DNA from: Sutterella sp047777475
GTDB taxonomy: Bacteria > Pseudomonadota > Gammaproteobacteria > Burkholderiales > Burkholderiaceae_F
DNA: 64,000 bases
Assembly: GCA_047777475.1 (NCBI GenBank)
Contig: JBKEET010000007.1
Span: 37,897 to 101,896 of the forward strand
Direction: 5' to 3'
Shown here: positions 47,069 to 54,912 of the stretch, in pieces
Layout of the letters: each line of letters starts with the position of its first letter
Numbering within the stretch: position 1 is the first letter of the stretch
Position numbers and translations under genes: made by a program
The notes under the pieces: model-generated
The model's input: only the letters and a program-made list of their open reading frames with translations
Told to the model about the DNA's origin: nothing
Databases searched by the model: none

Positions 47069-47977
47069 TCAGGCGGGGAGCACGTTGTCGCCGTTGAAGT
47101 TCGGGATGAATTTCGCCAGGGCGGTCTTTCCGACCTGCATGAAGCCGTTCCGGATGCCGAGCTCCTGCGCGTGGCGCACGACCTTCTGGTATTCGATCGT
47201 CAGCAGCGGGCGGTTGATCTCCGGGTGGCGGCAGGCCTTGTAGAGCGGCATGTACTGGTTCATCACCGAGATGTAGATGTCGTTCCCGAACGTTTCCCAC
47301 AGCCAGTCGATGCAGCGGCAGGAGTCGCGCCACTGCCAGGGGAGCACGAGGTGGCGCACGATCATGCCGCGCTTCATGAGGCCGTCCTCTCCGATCACGG
47401 CCGGCCCGCAGATGCCGAACATCGCCTTGATCGCTTCGCTCGCGGTCTCGAAATAGTGCGGCACGCCCGAGTATTTCTCGCCGAGGCGGCTGTCGAAATA
47501 CTTGAGGTCGGGCATGAAGATGTCGACGAGCCCGCGCAGGCGCTCGATCTGGGAGACGAGCTCCCAGCCGTTGGAGTTCCAGGCGACGGGGATCGTGAGG
47601 CCGCGCGCCTTCGCATCGGCGAGCGCTTCGACGACCGCATCGGTGAAATGCGTCGGCGTCACGAGCTCGAGGCATTCGGCGCCGCGTCCCTGCTGCTCGA
47701 GGAAGATGTCGGCGAGGCGAGAGTTGCTCACCTCGATGCCCTGTCCCTCGTGGCTGATCTCATGGTTCTGGCAGAAGCAGCAGCGCAGCGTGCAGTTGGA
47801 GAAAAACACCGTGCCGGCGCCGTGCGTGCCCGATATGCAGGGCTCCTCCCACATATGCAGGCTCACCAGGGCCACCCTCGCCCTGACGCCGGCGCGGCAG
47901 ATGGCGCGGCGGCGTCCCGGCTCCGTGCTGCGGTCCGCATTGCACTGGCGGGGGCAGAGATTGCATGGCTGAGGCAT
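47069..47977 (-). CDS. Radical SAM protein, PflX-like (COG1313)
   Basis: A 302-residue radical SAM enzyme. The N-terminal CNLCPRQC cysteines and SLHMWEEPCISGTHGAGTVF precede the cluster motif CTLRCCFC (CX3CX2C), followed by QNHEISHEGQG. Later blocks VAWNSNGWE, DIFMPDLKYFD and RHLVLPW are typical of pyruvate-formate-lyase-activating-like proteins of this orphan group. No glycyl radical enzyme is visible nearby, so its target is unknown. I start at MPQPCNLCP; the longer upstream frame is arginine-rich shadow sequence. Confidence 0.88.
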   Translation of the reverse strand: MPQPCNLCPRQCNADRSTEPGRRRAICRAGVRARVALVSLHMWEEPCISGTHGAGTVFFSNCTLRCCFCQNHEISHEGQGIEVSNSRLADIFLEQQGRGAECLELVTPTHFTDAVVEALADAKARGLTIPVAWNSNGWELVSQIERLRGLVDIFMPDLKYFDSRLGEKYSGVPHYFETASEAIKAMFGICGPAVIGEDGLMKRGMIVRHLVLPWQWRDSCRCIDWLWETFGNDIYISVMNQYMPLYKACRHPEINRPLLTIEYQKVVRHAQELGIRNGFMQVGKTALAKFIPNFNGDNVLPA

Positions 47978-48070
47978 GGCGCTCCTTGCGAAAAACGGTG
48001 TTGAGACAGGGCGCGATTTTAGTGCCGCAGGGTGAAAAGCGGCAAGGGAAGGGGAAAAAAAGCGGGCAAG

Positions 48071-48110
48071 AAAAAACGGCCCGGGCAGGTTTTCCTGCCG
48101 CCGGCCGTTC
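48071..48110 (-). terminator. Terminator after the antitoxin gene
   Basis: Minus strand AACGGCC and GGCCGTT enclose an inner GC stem and are followed by TTTTT. Confidence 0.85.
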
Positions 48111-48189
48111 TCTCTCTCAGAGACCTTTCGAGACGAGGGGGAAACGCTCGCCGGAGGGTCCTGTGCGGGGCTCGCGGCCCCGGGGGCGT

Positions 48190-48474
48190 TCAGCGAACGC
48201 CGGGCACGGTGCGCAGACCGAGCACGCGCATCACTTTCAGAACGGTGCTGAATTCGGGGTTGCCGGTGCCGGAGAAGGCGCGGTACAGATTGACGCGGCT
48301 CAGACCCGTTTCGCGGGCAATTTCCGTCATGCCGTAAGCGCGGGCAATGGCGCCGAGCGTCTTGCACACTTCGGTGCCGTCGCCGGGATCGCGGTCGTAA
48401 GCCGCACGCAGCTGTGTTTCAAACTCGCGGCGGGCCTTGTCGTAGTCTGAGGTGCTGAGTTTATGGAGCTTCAT
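48190..48474 (-). CDS. Orphan addiction-module antidote protein (HI1420/HigA-like)
   Basis: A 94-residue XRE-type HTH protein of the 'probable addiction module antidote' family: TSDYDKARREFETQLRAAYD, then LGAIARAYGMTEIARETGLSR, NLYRAFSGTGNPEFSTVLKV and MRVLGLR. Partners are normally small RelE/HigB-type toxins encoded just upstream. None is present here: the 5' side is non-coding and the 3' side is a terminator. Start at MKLHKL. It may be a solitary regulator or a module remnant. Confidence 0.88.
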   Translation of the reverse strand: MKLHKLSTSDYDKARREFETQLRAAYDRDPGDGTEVCKTLGAIARAYGMTEIARETGLSRVNLYRAFSGTGNPEFSTVLKVMRVLGLRTVPGVR

Positions 48475-49033
48475 GGCTTTTCTTCTGTGACGTAATAGAG
48501 TGGAAACCGCCGGATATAAAGCCGGCCGCGGACTCTTCTGTCTTCTCCGATGGCCTCCGCTTGCCTCCGGGATCCGAAGCGTGCCTGATAAGGCTTTGCC
48601 CGGACAGGTCCCCCGACAGAGGAAGAAGCAGGCGTCGGAAACATGAATTCCGCGCATCGCTAAAAACGGACTGACATTCGTTTTTTTCGACTTGATTTAT
48701 TCTACAAATGCTTTGTCCTCCCCGTCCATCACAGAAGGGGCGAATTTGTTTTTTGGCGCGTATGGTTTTTTAAGTATATATAACCAAATGTTTCCGCCGG
48801 ATTTGCTGATAACGTGCGGTTTACAAAAGAAAATGGTGAATTTCGCGGATTTTCTAGGCGATTTTGTCTAGACCGATTGCGTTTTGATTGGCAATTGAAG
48901 GCGGCGTTCAGGAATCTGTGCCCGCGTCGGCATGCGGAAAGCCCGATCGCGAAACCTATATCAAACAGATAAAGGCCCTGCCGGGAGTCCAAAGTCTGCC
49001 TCATTTTTCATAGATGAGAATGAAGGTCATTTT
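48475..49033. other. Gene-free interval between antitoxin and lpxH
   Basis: I see no convincing gene. The part around 48660-48900 is AT-rich relative to the surroundings, as expected for promoters or H-NS binding. The longest frame here has no starts, codon bias or motifs of a real gene. It is where the missing toxin would be expected if a toxin-antitoxin pair once existed. Confidence 0.6.
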
Positions 49034-49846
49034 TCATAGAAGAGGGTGAGGATCGTCCGGTGTACGGAAAAAATGAAGCACCGGCCGGCCGCCTTCGATG
49101 CTGCACCACCCGCCGCGCTCGGCGCGGCCGCCAGCGAAGTGCCAGTCGGGCAGCACGGCGCAGACGATGCCGGGGGCGGGCTCGGTGACGCGCGGCAGGT
49201 GCACGTGGCCGTGGATGACGATGCTGCAGCCCGCGGCGCGCGCCGCTTCGGCCACGTCCTGGGCAACGACGTCCGTGACGCGCGCGTCCTTGAGGGTTTT
49301 CTTCGCGGTGCTCCGGCGCCTCGCGTCCTCGGCGATGCGCCGGCGCTTCGCGAGCGGCAGCCGCATGGCGAGCCACTGCCACCAGACGCTTCTCACGCGG
49401 CGGCGCAGCTTCTGGTAATCGGCGTCGAGCGTGCACCACCGGTCGCCGTGCGAAAGCAGGATGCGCACGCCGTCCGTCTCGGCCACCGCGGGGTCGCGCA
49501 GCAGCGTGCCGCCCGCCGCGCGGGCATAGCGCGAGCCCATGATGAAGTCGCGGTTGCCCTGCATGAGAAAGAGCCGGCGCTGCGAGGAAAAGCGTGCCAG
49601 TGCTTCGGTGATCGGGCGGATGCCGGGCGCAAAAGCCTCGTCGTCGCCGATCCAGTAGTCGAAGAAGTCCCCGAGGATCACCAGCTCGTGGTAGGCGAGC
49701 GCTTCGTGCGAGAGGAAGCGCAGGAAGCCCTCCACCGTTTCGGGTTCCCGCGCGGTGAGGTGCAGGTCGGAAATAAACGCCGGCTTCTCGAGGGCGACGG
49801 GGCCGGGCGTGCCTTCCAGGGCGGGAACGGAAAAGGGCGAGAGCAT
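49034..49846 (-). CDS. lpxH: UDP-2,3-diacylglucosamine diphosphatase
   Basis: A 270-residue calcineurin-like phosphoesterase making lipid X in lipid A synthesis, peripheral to the inner membrane. The metal motifs are all present: FISDLHL, GDFFDYWIGDD, GNRDFIMG, LSHGDR and HGHVHLP. Start set at MLSPFS; sequence further upstream would add a hydrophobic stretch not usual for LpxH. It is a slightly extended LpxH (usual ~240 residues) at both termini. Confidence 0.92.
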   Translation of the reverse strand: MLSPFSVPALEGTPGPVALEKPAFISDLHLTAREPETVEGFLRFLSHEALAYHELVILGDFFDYWIGDDEAFAPGIRPITEALARFSSQRRLFLMQGNRDFIMGSRYARAAGGTLLRDPAVAETDGVRILLSHGDRWCTLDADYQKLRRRVRSVWWQWLAMRLPLAKRRRIAEDARRRSTAKKTLKDARVTDVVAQDVAEAARAAGCSIVIHGHVHLPRVTEPAPGIVCAVLPDWHFAGGRAERGGWCSIEGGRPVLHFFRTPDDPHPLL

Positions 49847-49966
49847 GATGAAAAGGACGCAAAAAAGGTACGCCCATTGTAATGAAAGACGGGCGCAGAA
49901 AAAGGCGCGCATCCCTCTTGCGGTGATGCGCGCCTGTAAACGAGCCTTCCGCTCGAAGGGCTTTTC

Positions 49967-50648
49967 TCAGTGCTTCGTGCGGCGGATGATGGCGTTGCCC
50001 GCGAACTGGAAGATCGAGATGATCACGAGAATGATCAGCACGGTGAGCCAGATCATGTCGCGGTAGCCCATCTGGTAGCCGTAGCGGATCGCGAAGTCGC
50101 CGAGGCCGCCCGCGCCGATCGCGCCCGCAATGGCGGTGATGCCGACCAGGCTCACGAACGTGATCATCGTCACGCGCGTGATGCCGGGCACGCTTTCCTT
50201 GAGGTAGACGTCGCGGATGATCTCGAAAGGCGTCAGGCCCATTGACTCGCTTGCCTCGATGAGGCCGGGGTCGACTTCGGAGAGCACCTGCTCGATCTGG
50301 CGCGCGAAGAAGGGCACGGTGCCGAAGACGAGCGCGACGAACGAGCCCGTGACGCCGGAGCCCGTGCCGACGATGAAGCGCGAGAGCGGGATGAGGAGCA
50401 CGATCAGGATGATGAAGGGGATCGAGCGGATGATGTCGATCGCCTTGTCCGTGAACGTGAAGATCCAGCGGTTTTTCGAGGATGCCGCCGCGGCGCGTCG
50501 TCACGAGCACGACGCCGGTGATGATGCCGAGCACCCAGGCGATGGTTCCGGCCACTGCGAGCATGATGAAGGTCTGCTCGAGGCAGGTGAGAAGCTCGGG
50601 CCAGAGCCGCTCGAGGTTCGGGGCGATTTTAAAAAGCATGTCGAGCAT
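49967..50648 (-). pseudogene. metI: MetI, D-methionine ABC transporter permease, frameshifted
   Basis: The start (PELLTCLEQTFIMLAVAGTIAWVLGIITGVVLVTTRRGGILE) is in one frame, cited here by VLGIITGVVLVTTRRGG, and the rest (IPFIILIVLLIPLSRFIVGT, VPFFARQIEQVL, GLTPFEIIRDVYLKESVPGI, ending IIRRTKH) in another. The switch is at the five-T run 50472-50476; one T fewer gives LENRWIFTFTDKAIDIIRS and an intact ~226-residue MetI. The homopolymer context makes a consensus error plausible. Its start overlaps the end of metN. Confidence 0.88.
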
Positions 50649-51504
50649 CAGAGAGCCTCCGTCGTGACATCCAGGCTGCGGATGTATTCAAGGGCCCGGG
50701 AGACGTTCTCCTCGGGGCCTGCGAGCGTGACGCCGAGGCGTCCGATCGGCGTGCCGGCGACGAAGTCGGCGCTGCCGAAGAGGATGCTCGCCGTGACGCC
50801 GAAGCGCTTGTAGATCTCGACCATCAGGGGCTGGCTCATCTCGTTGCCCACGTAAGTGAGGAGGTAAACCGGGCCGTTGGCCTTGCCCGAGCTCCGCAGG
50901 TCCTCGAGGTAGTCCCTGAGGCTGTCGACGTTGCTCGCGGTGTCGATGAAGCTCTTCGTGATGGGCGCCTTCGGGTGGCTGAAAATCTCCGCCGCCGGGC
51001 CCTCTTCGACGATGCGCCCGTGCTCCATCACCGCCGCGCGGCGGCAGATGTGCTTGACGACTTCCATCTGGTGCGTGATCACAACCATGGTGATGCCGAG
51101 CTTTTCGTTGACGGACTTGAGCAGTTTCAGGATCGAGCGCGTCGTCTGCGGGTCGAGCGCGCTCGTTGCCTCGTCGCAGAGCAGGACCTTGGGGTCGTTG
51201 GCGAGGGCGCGCGCGATGGCGACGCGCTGCTTCTGGCCGCCCGAGAGCTGCGAGGGGTAGCTCTGCGCGCGGTCGCCGAGGCCGACGAGCTCGAGGAGCG
51301 AGGCGATCTTCGCTTTCTTCTCGTCCTTTGTGAGCGTGCTGTGCCGCAGCGCACGAGCGTCGACTTGCCGGCGCCCGAGAAACCGATGATGCCGAAGATG
51401 TCGCCCTGTTCGATTTCAAGCGTGACGCCGTTCACCGCCTGCACCTTGGCGCCGTCGGGCAGGGTGTAGGTCTTGCGGATGTCTTTGAGTTCAATCATGG
51501 CCAT
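50648..51504 (-). pseudogene. metN: MetN, methionine ABC transporter ATPase with internal deletion
   Basis: The N-terminus MIELKDIRKTYTLPDGAKVQ reaches Walker A GFSGAGKSTLVRC, then jumps into another frame at LRHSTLTKDEKKAKIASLLE. From there the protein is normal: ELVGLGDRAQ, signature LSGGQKQRVAIARAL, Walker B VLLCDEATSALDP, switch THQ and the C-terminal NIL domain. About 55-60 residues between Walker A and the helical domain, including the Q-loop, are missing, and the frames do not match. Unlike the other breaks this is not a single-base event, so a real deletion or an assembly collapse near 51345-51360 is implied. Start ATG 51504 has GAGG eight nt upstream. Confidence 0.88.
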
Positions 51505-51514
51505 GGGGCGCACC

Positions 51515-52714
51515 TCACTGGTTGGCCACGCACTTCGCGTGCTCGGCCTTGATGCGCGCAAGGAGGTCCGGGTCGAGGATCAGGTCGAGCGCGGTGAAGG
51601 CGAGGAGCCGTGCGCCGAGCTTGATCGAGGCGAGGCCGCATTCCGAGATGGCCGCTTCCTTGAAGCCCTCGGTGTGCGGCGTGAGCTTATGGTCGCTGAT
51701 CTTGATCCAGGGCTGGATCGTCGGCACCACCTGGCTCACGTTGCCGACGTCGGAGGAGGCCACCGAATTGAGCTTCACGGTGTTGAGCGTCTCGCCCGCC
51801 TCGAGCAGGTGCTTCTTGTAGACCTCGTCGAAAAGCGGCGTGGGCACGAGGTTGTCGACGCGGTTCTGCGTGAACTTCATCTCGCCCCTGGCACCCGTCA
51901 TCAGGGCGGCGCCTTCGACGATCTTCTTCACCCGAGCGATGATGTCGTCGAGCTTCGGCACGGTGGCCGCGCGCAGGTAGAAATAGGCCCTCGCGTAGTC
52001 GGGCACGATGTTGGGCGCCTTGCCGCCGTCGGTGATGATGCCGTGGATGCGCACGTCGCTCGTGACGTGCTGGCGCATCGCGTTGATGCCGTTGTAGGTG
52101 AGGATGACGCCGTCGAGCGCGTTGATGCCTTTCTCGGGCATGCTCGCGGCGTGCGCGGATTTGCCGAAGAATTCGATCGAGACCGGCGCGCAGGCGATGT
52201 TGGGCGCCGTGAGGTGGTGCCCGAGGCTGCCCGGGTGCGTGCAGAGCGCCGCATCCACGTCCTTGAAGAACCCTTCGCGCACGAAGCTGCCCTTGGCGCT
52301 GCCGTTCTCGCCGCCTTCTTCGCCGGGCGTGCCGTAGACGCGCACCTCGCCGCCCGTCTCGTCGATCACGGCCTTGAGGCCGACGGCGGCAAGCGAGGAG
52401 GTGGCGCCGAAAAGATTGTGCCCGCAGCCGTGCCCGAGGCCGGGCAGGGCGTCGTATTCGGCGAGGAAGACGAGCACGGGGCCGGGCTTCGCGCTCTTAT
52501 AGACGGCGGTGAAGCCGGTCGGGTGCCCCGCCACGTCGGTCTTCACGGAAAAGCCCTCGCGGGCGAGCAGCTCGGAGAGGCGCTTGCAGGCGAAGTGCTC
52601 GTGGTTGCTCACTTCGGGATGCTCGTGGATGTCCTTCGAGCATTCGCGCCAGTCGGGGTAGCGCTCGGCAATGCGGCTGAGGATTTTTTCGTGAAGAGTG
52701 TCAATTTCGCTCAT
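51515..52714 (-). CDS. AbgB-like M20 amidohydrolase within the met transport operon
   Basis: A 399-residue M20D zinc hydrolase. Metal-binding blocks are AEYDALPGLGHGCGHNL, GTPGEEGGENGSAKG and the C-terminal histidine in PHTEGFKEAA; the lid is GKSAHAASMPEKGINALDGV. It resembles AbgB, the partner of AbgA in aminobenzoyl-glutamate hydrolysis. It is placed between metQ and metN with 10 nt to metN, so I infer that it cleaves an N-acyl-methionine or a methionine-containing dipeptide imported by the transporter. That is context, not shown by residues. Confidence 0.88.
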   Translation of the reverse strand: MSEIDTLHEKILSRIAERYPDWRECSKDIHEHPEVSNHEHFACKRLSELLAREGFSVKTDVAGHPTGFTAVYKSAKPGPVLVFLAEYDALPGLGHGCGHNLFGATSSLAAVGLKAVIDETGGEVRVYGTPGEEGGENGSAKGSFVREGFFKDVDAALCTHPGSLGHHLTAPNIACAPVSIEFFGKSAHAASMPEKGINALDGVILTYNGINAMRQHVTSDVRIHGIITDGGKAPNIVPDYARAYFYLRAATVPKLDDIIARVKKIVEGAALMTGARGEMKFTQNRVDNLVPTPLFDEVYKKHLLEAGETLNTVKLNSVASSDVGNVSQVVPTIQPWIKISDHKLTPHTEGFKEAAISECGLASIKLGARLLAFTALDLILDPDLLARIKAEHAKCVANQ

Positions 52715-52823
52715 GTTTTTTCTTCTTTTCAGTGCAGACGTTGATAAAGTGCGGCGCCCCGCGCTGCGGCGGAGCTTATCCGCGGCAGCGCAGGGGCGCC
52801 CGTGAGGCGCGCAGAGGGCGCGC

Positions 52824-53711
52824 TTACTTGTTCGCGGCGGGCTTCGGAGCGCCGGCCCAGGCCGGGATGAAGGCGCCCTTGTAGCTCTTGATGATCGTTT
52901 CGGCCGTTTCCTTGCTCTGGTAGGCGGCGACCACCTTCTTGTAGACGTCCTTGTCCTTGTCGGCGGTGCGCGCGACGATCACGTTGACGAGCTTCGCGGC
53001 GATCGGGTTGACGGCCGGATCAACGTTCTCGGTGAAGATGGCGTCCTTGGTCGGGTCAAGGTGCGCGGTGAAGGCGTTGCCGCCGTTGATCGCCGCGGCC
53101 GCCACGTCGGGGAGCAGGTTCGCGAGCACGCCCGACTCGGCTTCCATGATCTTGATCTTCACCTTGTAGTCGACGATGTCGGTCTTGTTGCCGACGAAGC
53201 CCTTGGCGGGATCGACCTTGATGAGGCCGGCGGCTTCAAGGAGCTTGAGCGCGCGGCCGCCGTTGGTGAGGTCGCTCGGGATGGCGATCGTGTCGCCGTC
53301 CTTGATGTCGGAGAGCTGCTTCACCTTGTTCTTGTTGTTGAAGAGCGAGAGCGGCGCGACGATCGTGTCGCCGATCGCGGTGATCTTGTAGCCGTTCTTG
53401 GCAATGTCGTTGGCGAGGAAGGCCTTGTGCTGGAAGGCGTTGAGGTCGATGTCGCCGTCGGAGAGCGCGCGGTTGGGCGTGGCGTAGTCGGAGAACTTCA
53501 CGAGCTTCACCTCAATGCCGTCCTTGGCGAGGATCTTGTTGACGGTCGTCCACTGGTCGTTGTACTCGCCCACGACGCCGACCTTGACGACGGTCTTGGC
53601 CTTGCCGCCGGCGCTCTTCGAGGCGTCGTCGCCGCAGCCCGTCAGCGAGGCGCCGACGAAGAGAGCGGCCGCTGCCGCGCCGATGGCCTTGATCAAAGTG
53701 CGTTTCTGCAT
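52824..53711 (-). CDS. metQ: MetQ, methionine-binding lipoprotein
   Basis: A 295-residue NlpA/MetQ lipoprotein. The signal peptide ends in lipobox LTGC (Cys26). Family blocks are VKVGVVGEYNDQWTTVNKIL, VKLVKFSDYATPNRALSDGD, IDLNAFQHKAFLAND, DTIAIPSDLTNGGRALKLLE and IINGGNAF-like AAAINGGNAFTAHLDP. It binds methionine for MetNI. First gene of the operon; no SAM riboswitch that I recognise lies in the 437-nt gap upstream. Confidence 0.94.
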   Translation of the reverse strand: MQKRTLIKAIGAAAAALFVGASLTGCGDDASKSAGGKAKTVVKVGVVGEYNDQWTTVNKILAKDGIEVKLVKFSDYATPNRALSDGDIDLNAFQHKAFLANDIAKNGYKITAIGDTIVAPLSLFNNKNKVKQLSDIKDGDTIAIPSDLTNGGRALKLLEAAGLIKVDPAKGFVGNKTDIVDYKVKIKIMEAESGVLANLLPDVAAAAINGGNAFTAHLDPTKDAIFTENVDPAVNPIAAKLVNVIVARTADKDKDVYKKVVAAYQSKETAETIIKSYKGAFIPAWAGAPKPAANK

Positions 53712-54021
53712 AGTTTTAGTCTCCGGAAAATCGTTGGTTGGAAAAAGCGTGAAGAGGGGCCGCGGGTGCGGCGCCGCATTCCGATGCCCTCGATGATATC
53801 GGTTCGGAGGGCGGCCGCCGCGGGCGGCGATAAGACATTCGGCGGAAACGGCCTGCGCGGAGGCAGAAAAGAAACAATTTTCCTGCCGCACGCGGGCCCC
53901 TGGGGCGCCGATGCCGGGCCGAGCGCCCGGTCACATTCGCGAAGAGGCGCCGCCGGGAAGCTCGGCAAAAGGACGCATGAGGAAGAAAGCGGTCATTCTG
54001 CCTGCCGAAAGTGAGATAGAA

Positions 54022-54063
54022 GAAAAAAAGGCATCGGAAGCCAAAAGCGTTCCGATGCCTTTA
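54022..54063 (-). terminator. Terminator of leuE
   Basis: AAAGGCATCGGAA and TTCCGATGCCTTT form a 13-bp stem; on the minus strand a seven-T run follows. Confidence 0.9.
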
Positions 54064-54102
54064 AAGATAGCGCGCCGCGGCGCTTCTGCGTGCTGCAGGA
54101 TG

Positions 54103-54137
54103 CAGGTAATACCTCCGAGCCGGACAGGTAATACCTC
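54103..54137. repeat. Two CAGGTAATACCTC repeats, 22 bp apart
   Basis: CAGGTAATACCTC occurs at 54103-54115 and 54125-54137. Each core GGTAATACC is itself symmetric. The 22-bp period equals two helical turns, as in cooperative operator pairs, but the site lies just after the leuE stop. Confidence 0.6.
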
Positions 54138-54148
54138 AAGAAACGGCG

Positions 54149-54793
54149 TTAAAAGTCGAGCGCGAACTTGCCCGCGAAAAGGATGAAGAGCGAGCCGAGC
54201 GCCGTGCTCCCCGCCTTCGTGAGCGCGGGACGGTTGCCCGCGAACGTGAGCATCGCGCGGCCGAGGCGGATCAGCGTGAAAAGCCAGATCATGCTGAAGG
54301 TCTCGAAAATGACCGCTTCGATCAGGTAGGGCACGCCCGGATGCGGGTAGGACGGGTCGATGAACTGAACGAAAAACGCTATGTAGAAGAGGATCGCCTT
54401 GGGGTTCGTGAGCGAAAGCACGAGCGCCGTGCGGAACGCCTTGCCGCTGTCGGCGGCCTTGGGCGCGGCGGCTCCGGGGGCGGCTTTCTTCGGGAAGAAC
54501 GCCGAGCGGATGGCCTGGATGCCGAGGTAGGCGAGGTAGAGGCCGCCGCCGATGCGGATCGCCGTGAAGATGCCCGGGTGCGCGGCGATCAGCGCCGCCA
54601 TGCCGAGGTAGGAAGCAAACATCAGCGTTGCGTCGCCGAGGAAAACCGCGCAGGCCGCGGCAGAGGCAGCCTTCGTGCCGCTCTTGATGCTCGTCTTGAG
54701 CACGAAGAGCGAGTTGGGGCCGGGAATGAGAACGATGACGAGTGCGCCGAGGGCGTAGGCCCAGACGTTGATGACGCCGAGATCCTGGAACAT
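54149..54793 (-). CDS. leuE: LysE/RhtB family amino acid exporter, LeuE-like
   Basis: A 214-residue membrane exporter with six helices. The family motif is IPGPNSLFVLKTSIKSG, followed by GIFTAIRIGGGLYLAYLGIQ and SLTNPKAILFYIAFFVQFIDP. It resembles E. coli LeuE (leucine and neutral amino acid efflux). A proline/alanine-rich loop follows the third helix. The substrate is a family-level guess. Confidence 0.88.
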   Translation of the reverse strand: MFQDLGVINVWAYALGALVIVLIPGPNSLFVLKTSIKSGTKAASAAACAVFLGDATLMFASYLGMAALIAAHPGIFTAIRIGGGLYLAYLGIQAIRSAFFPKKAAPGAAAPKAADSGKAFRTALVLSLTNPKAILFYIAFFVQFIDPSYPHPGVPYLIEAVIFETFSMIWLFTLIRLGRAMLTFAGNRPALTKAGSTALGSLFILFAGKFALDF

Positions 54794-54853
54794 GGCAGTC
54801 GGGGAACGATTTGAAGGGTTGAAAAAGGTCTGCGCATTATATCGCTTGCGCAG

Positions 54854-54896
54854 AAAATAAAACGGGGCGCCTGTCTCCCTGAAGACAGGCGCCCCG
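54854..54896 (-). terminator. Terminator of the PAP2-EptA fusion gene
   Basis: GGGGCGCCTGTCT pairs with AGACAGGCGCCCC and is followed on the minus strand by GTTTTATTTT. Confidence 0.9.
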
Positions 54897-54912
54897 GGCG
54901 TTCACCGGGAGG

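Larger units (their letters stand above)
53712..54148. other. Interval between leuE and metQ with terminator and paired repeats
   Basis: No supportable gene. It holds the leuE-side terminator (54022-54063) and the two GGTAATACC elements (54103-54137). I looked for a SAM or SAH riboswitch before metQ and found none by eye. Confidence 0.65.

Noticed and set aside
48729..49004. Possible 91-residue gene in the antitoxin-lpxH gap
   Set aside because: No SD, no codon bias like the neighbours and no recognisable motif; likely chance.
53712..54148. SAM or SAH riboswitch before metQ
   Set aside because: None of the conserved core strings I know could be found by eye; a covariance search would be needed to overturn this.
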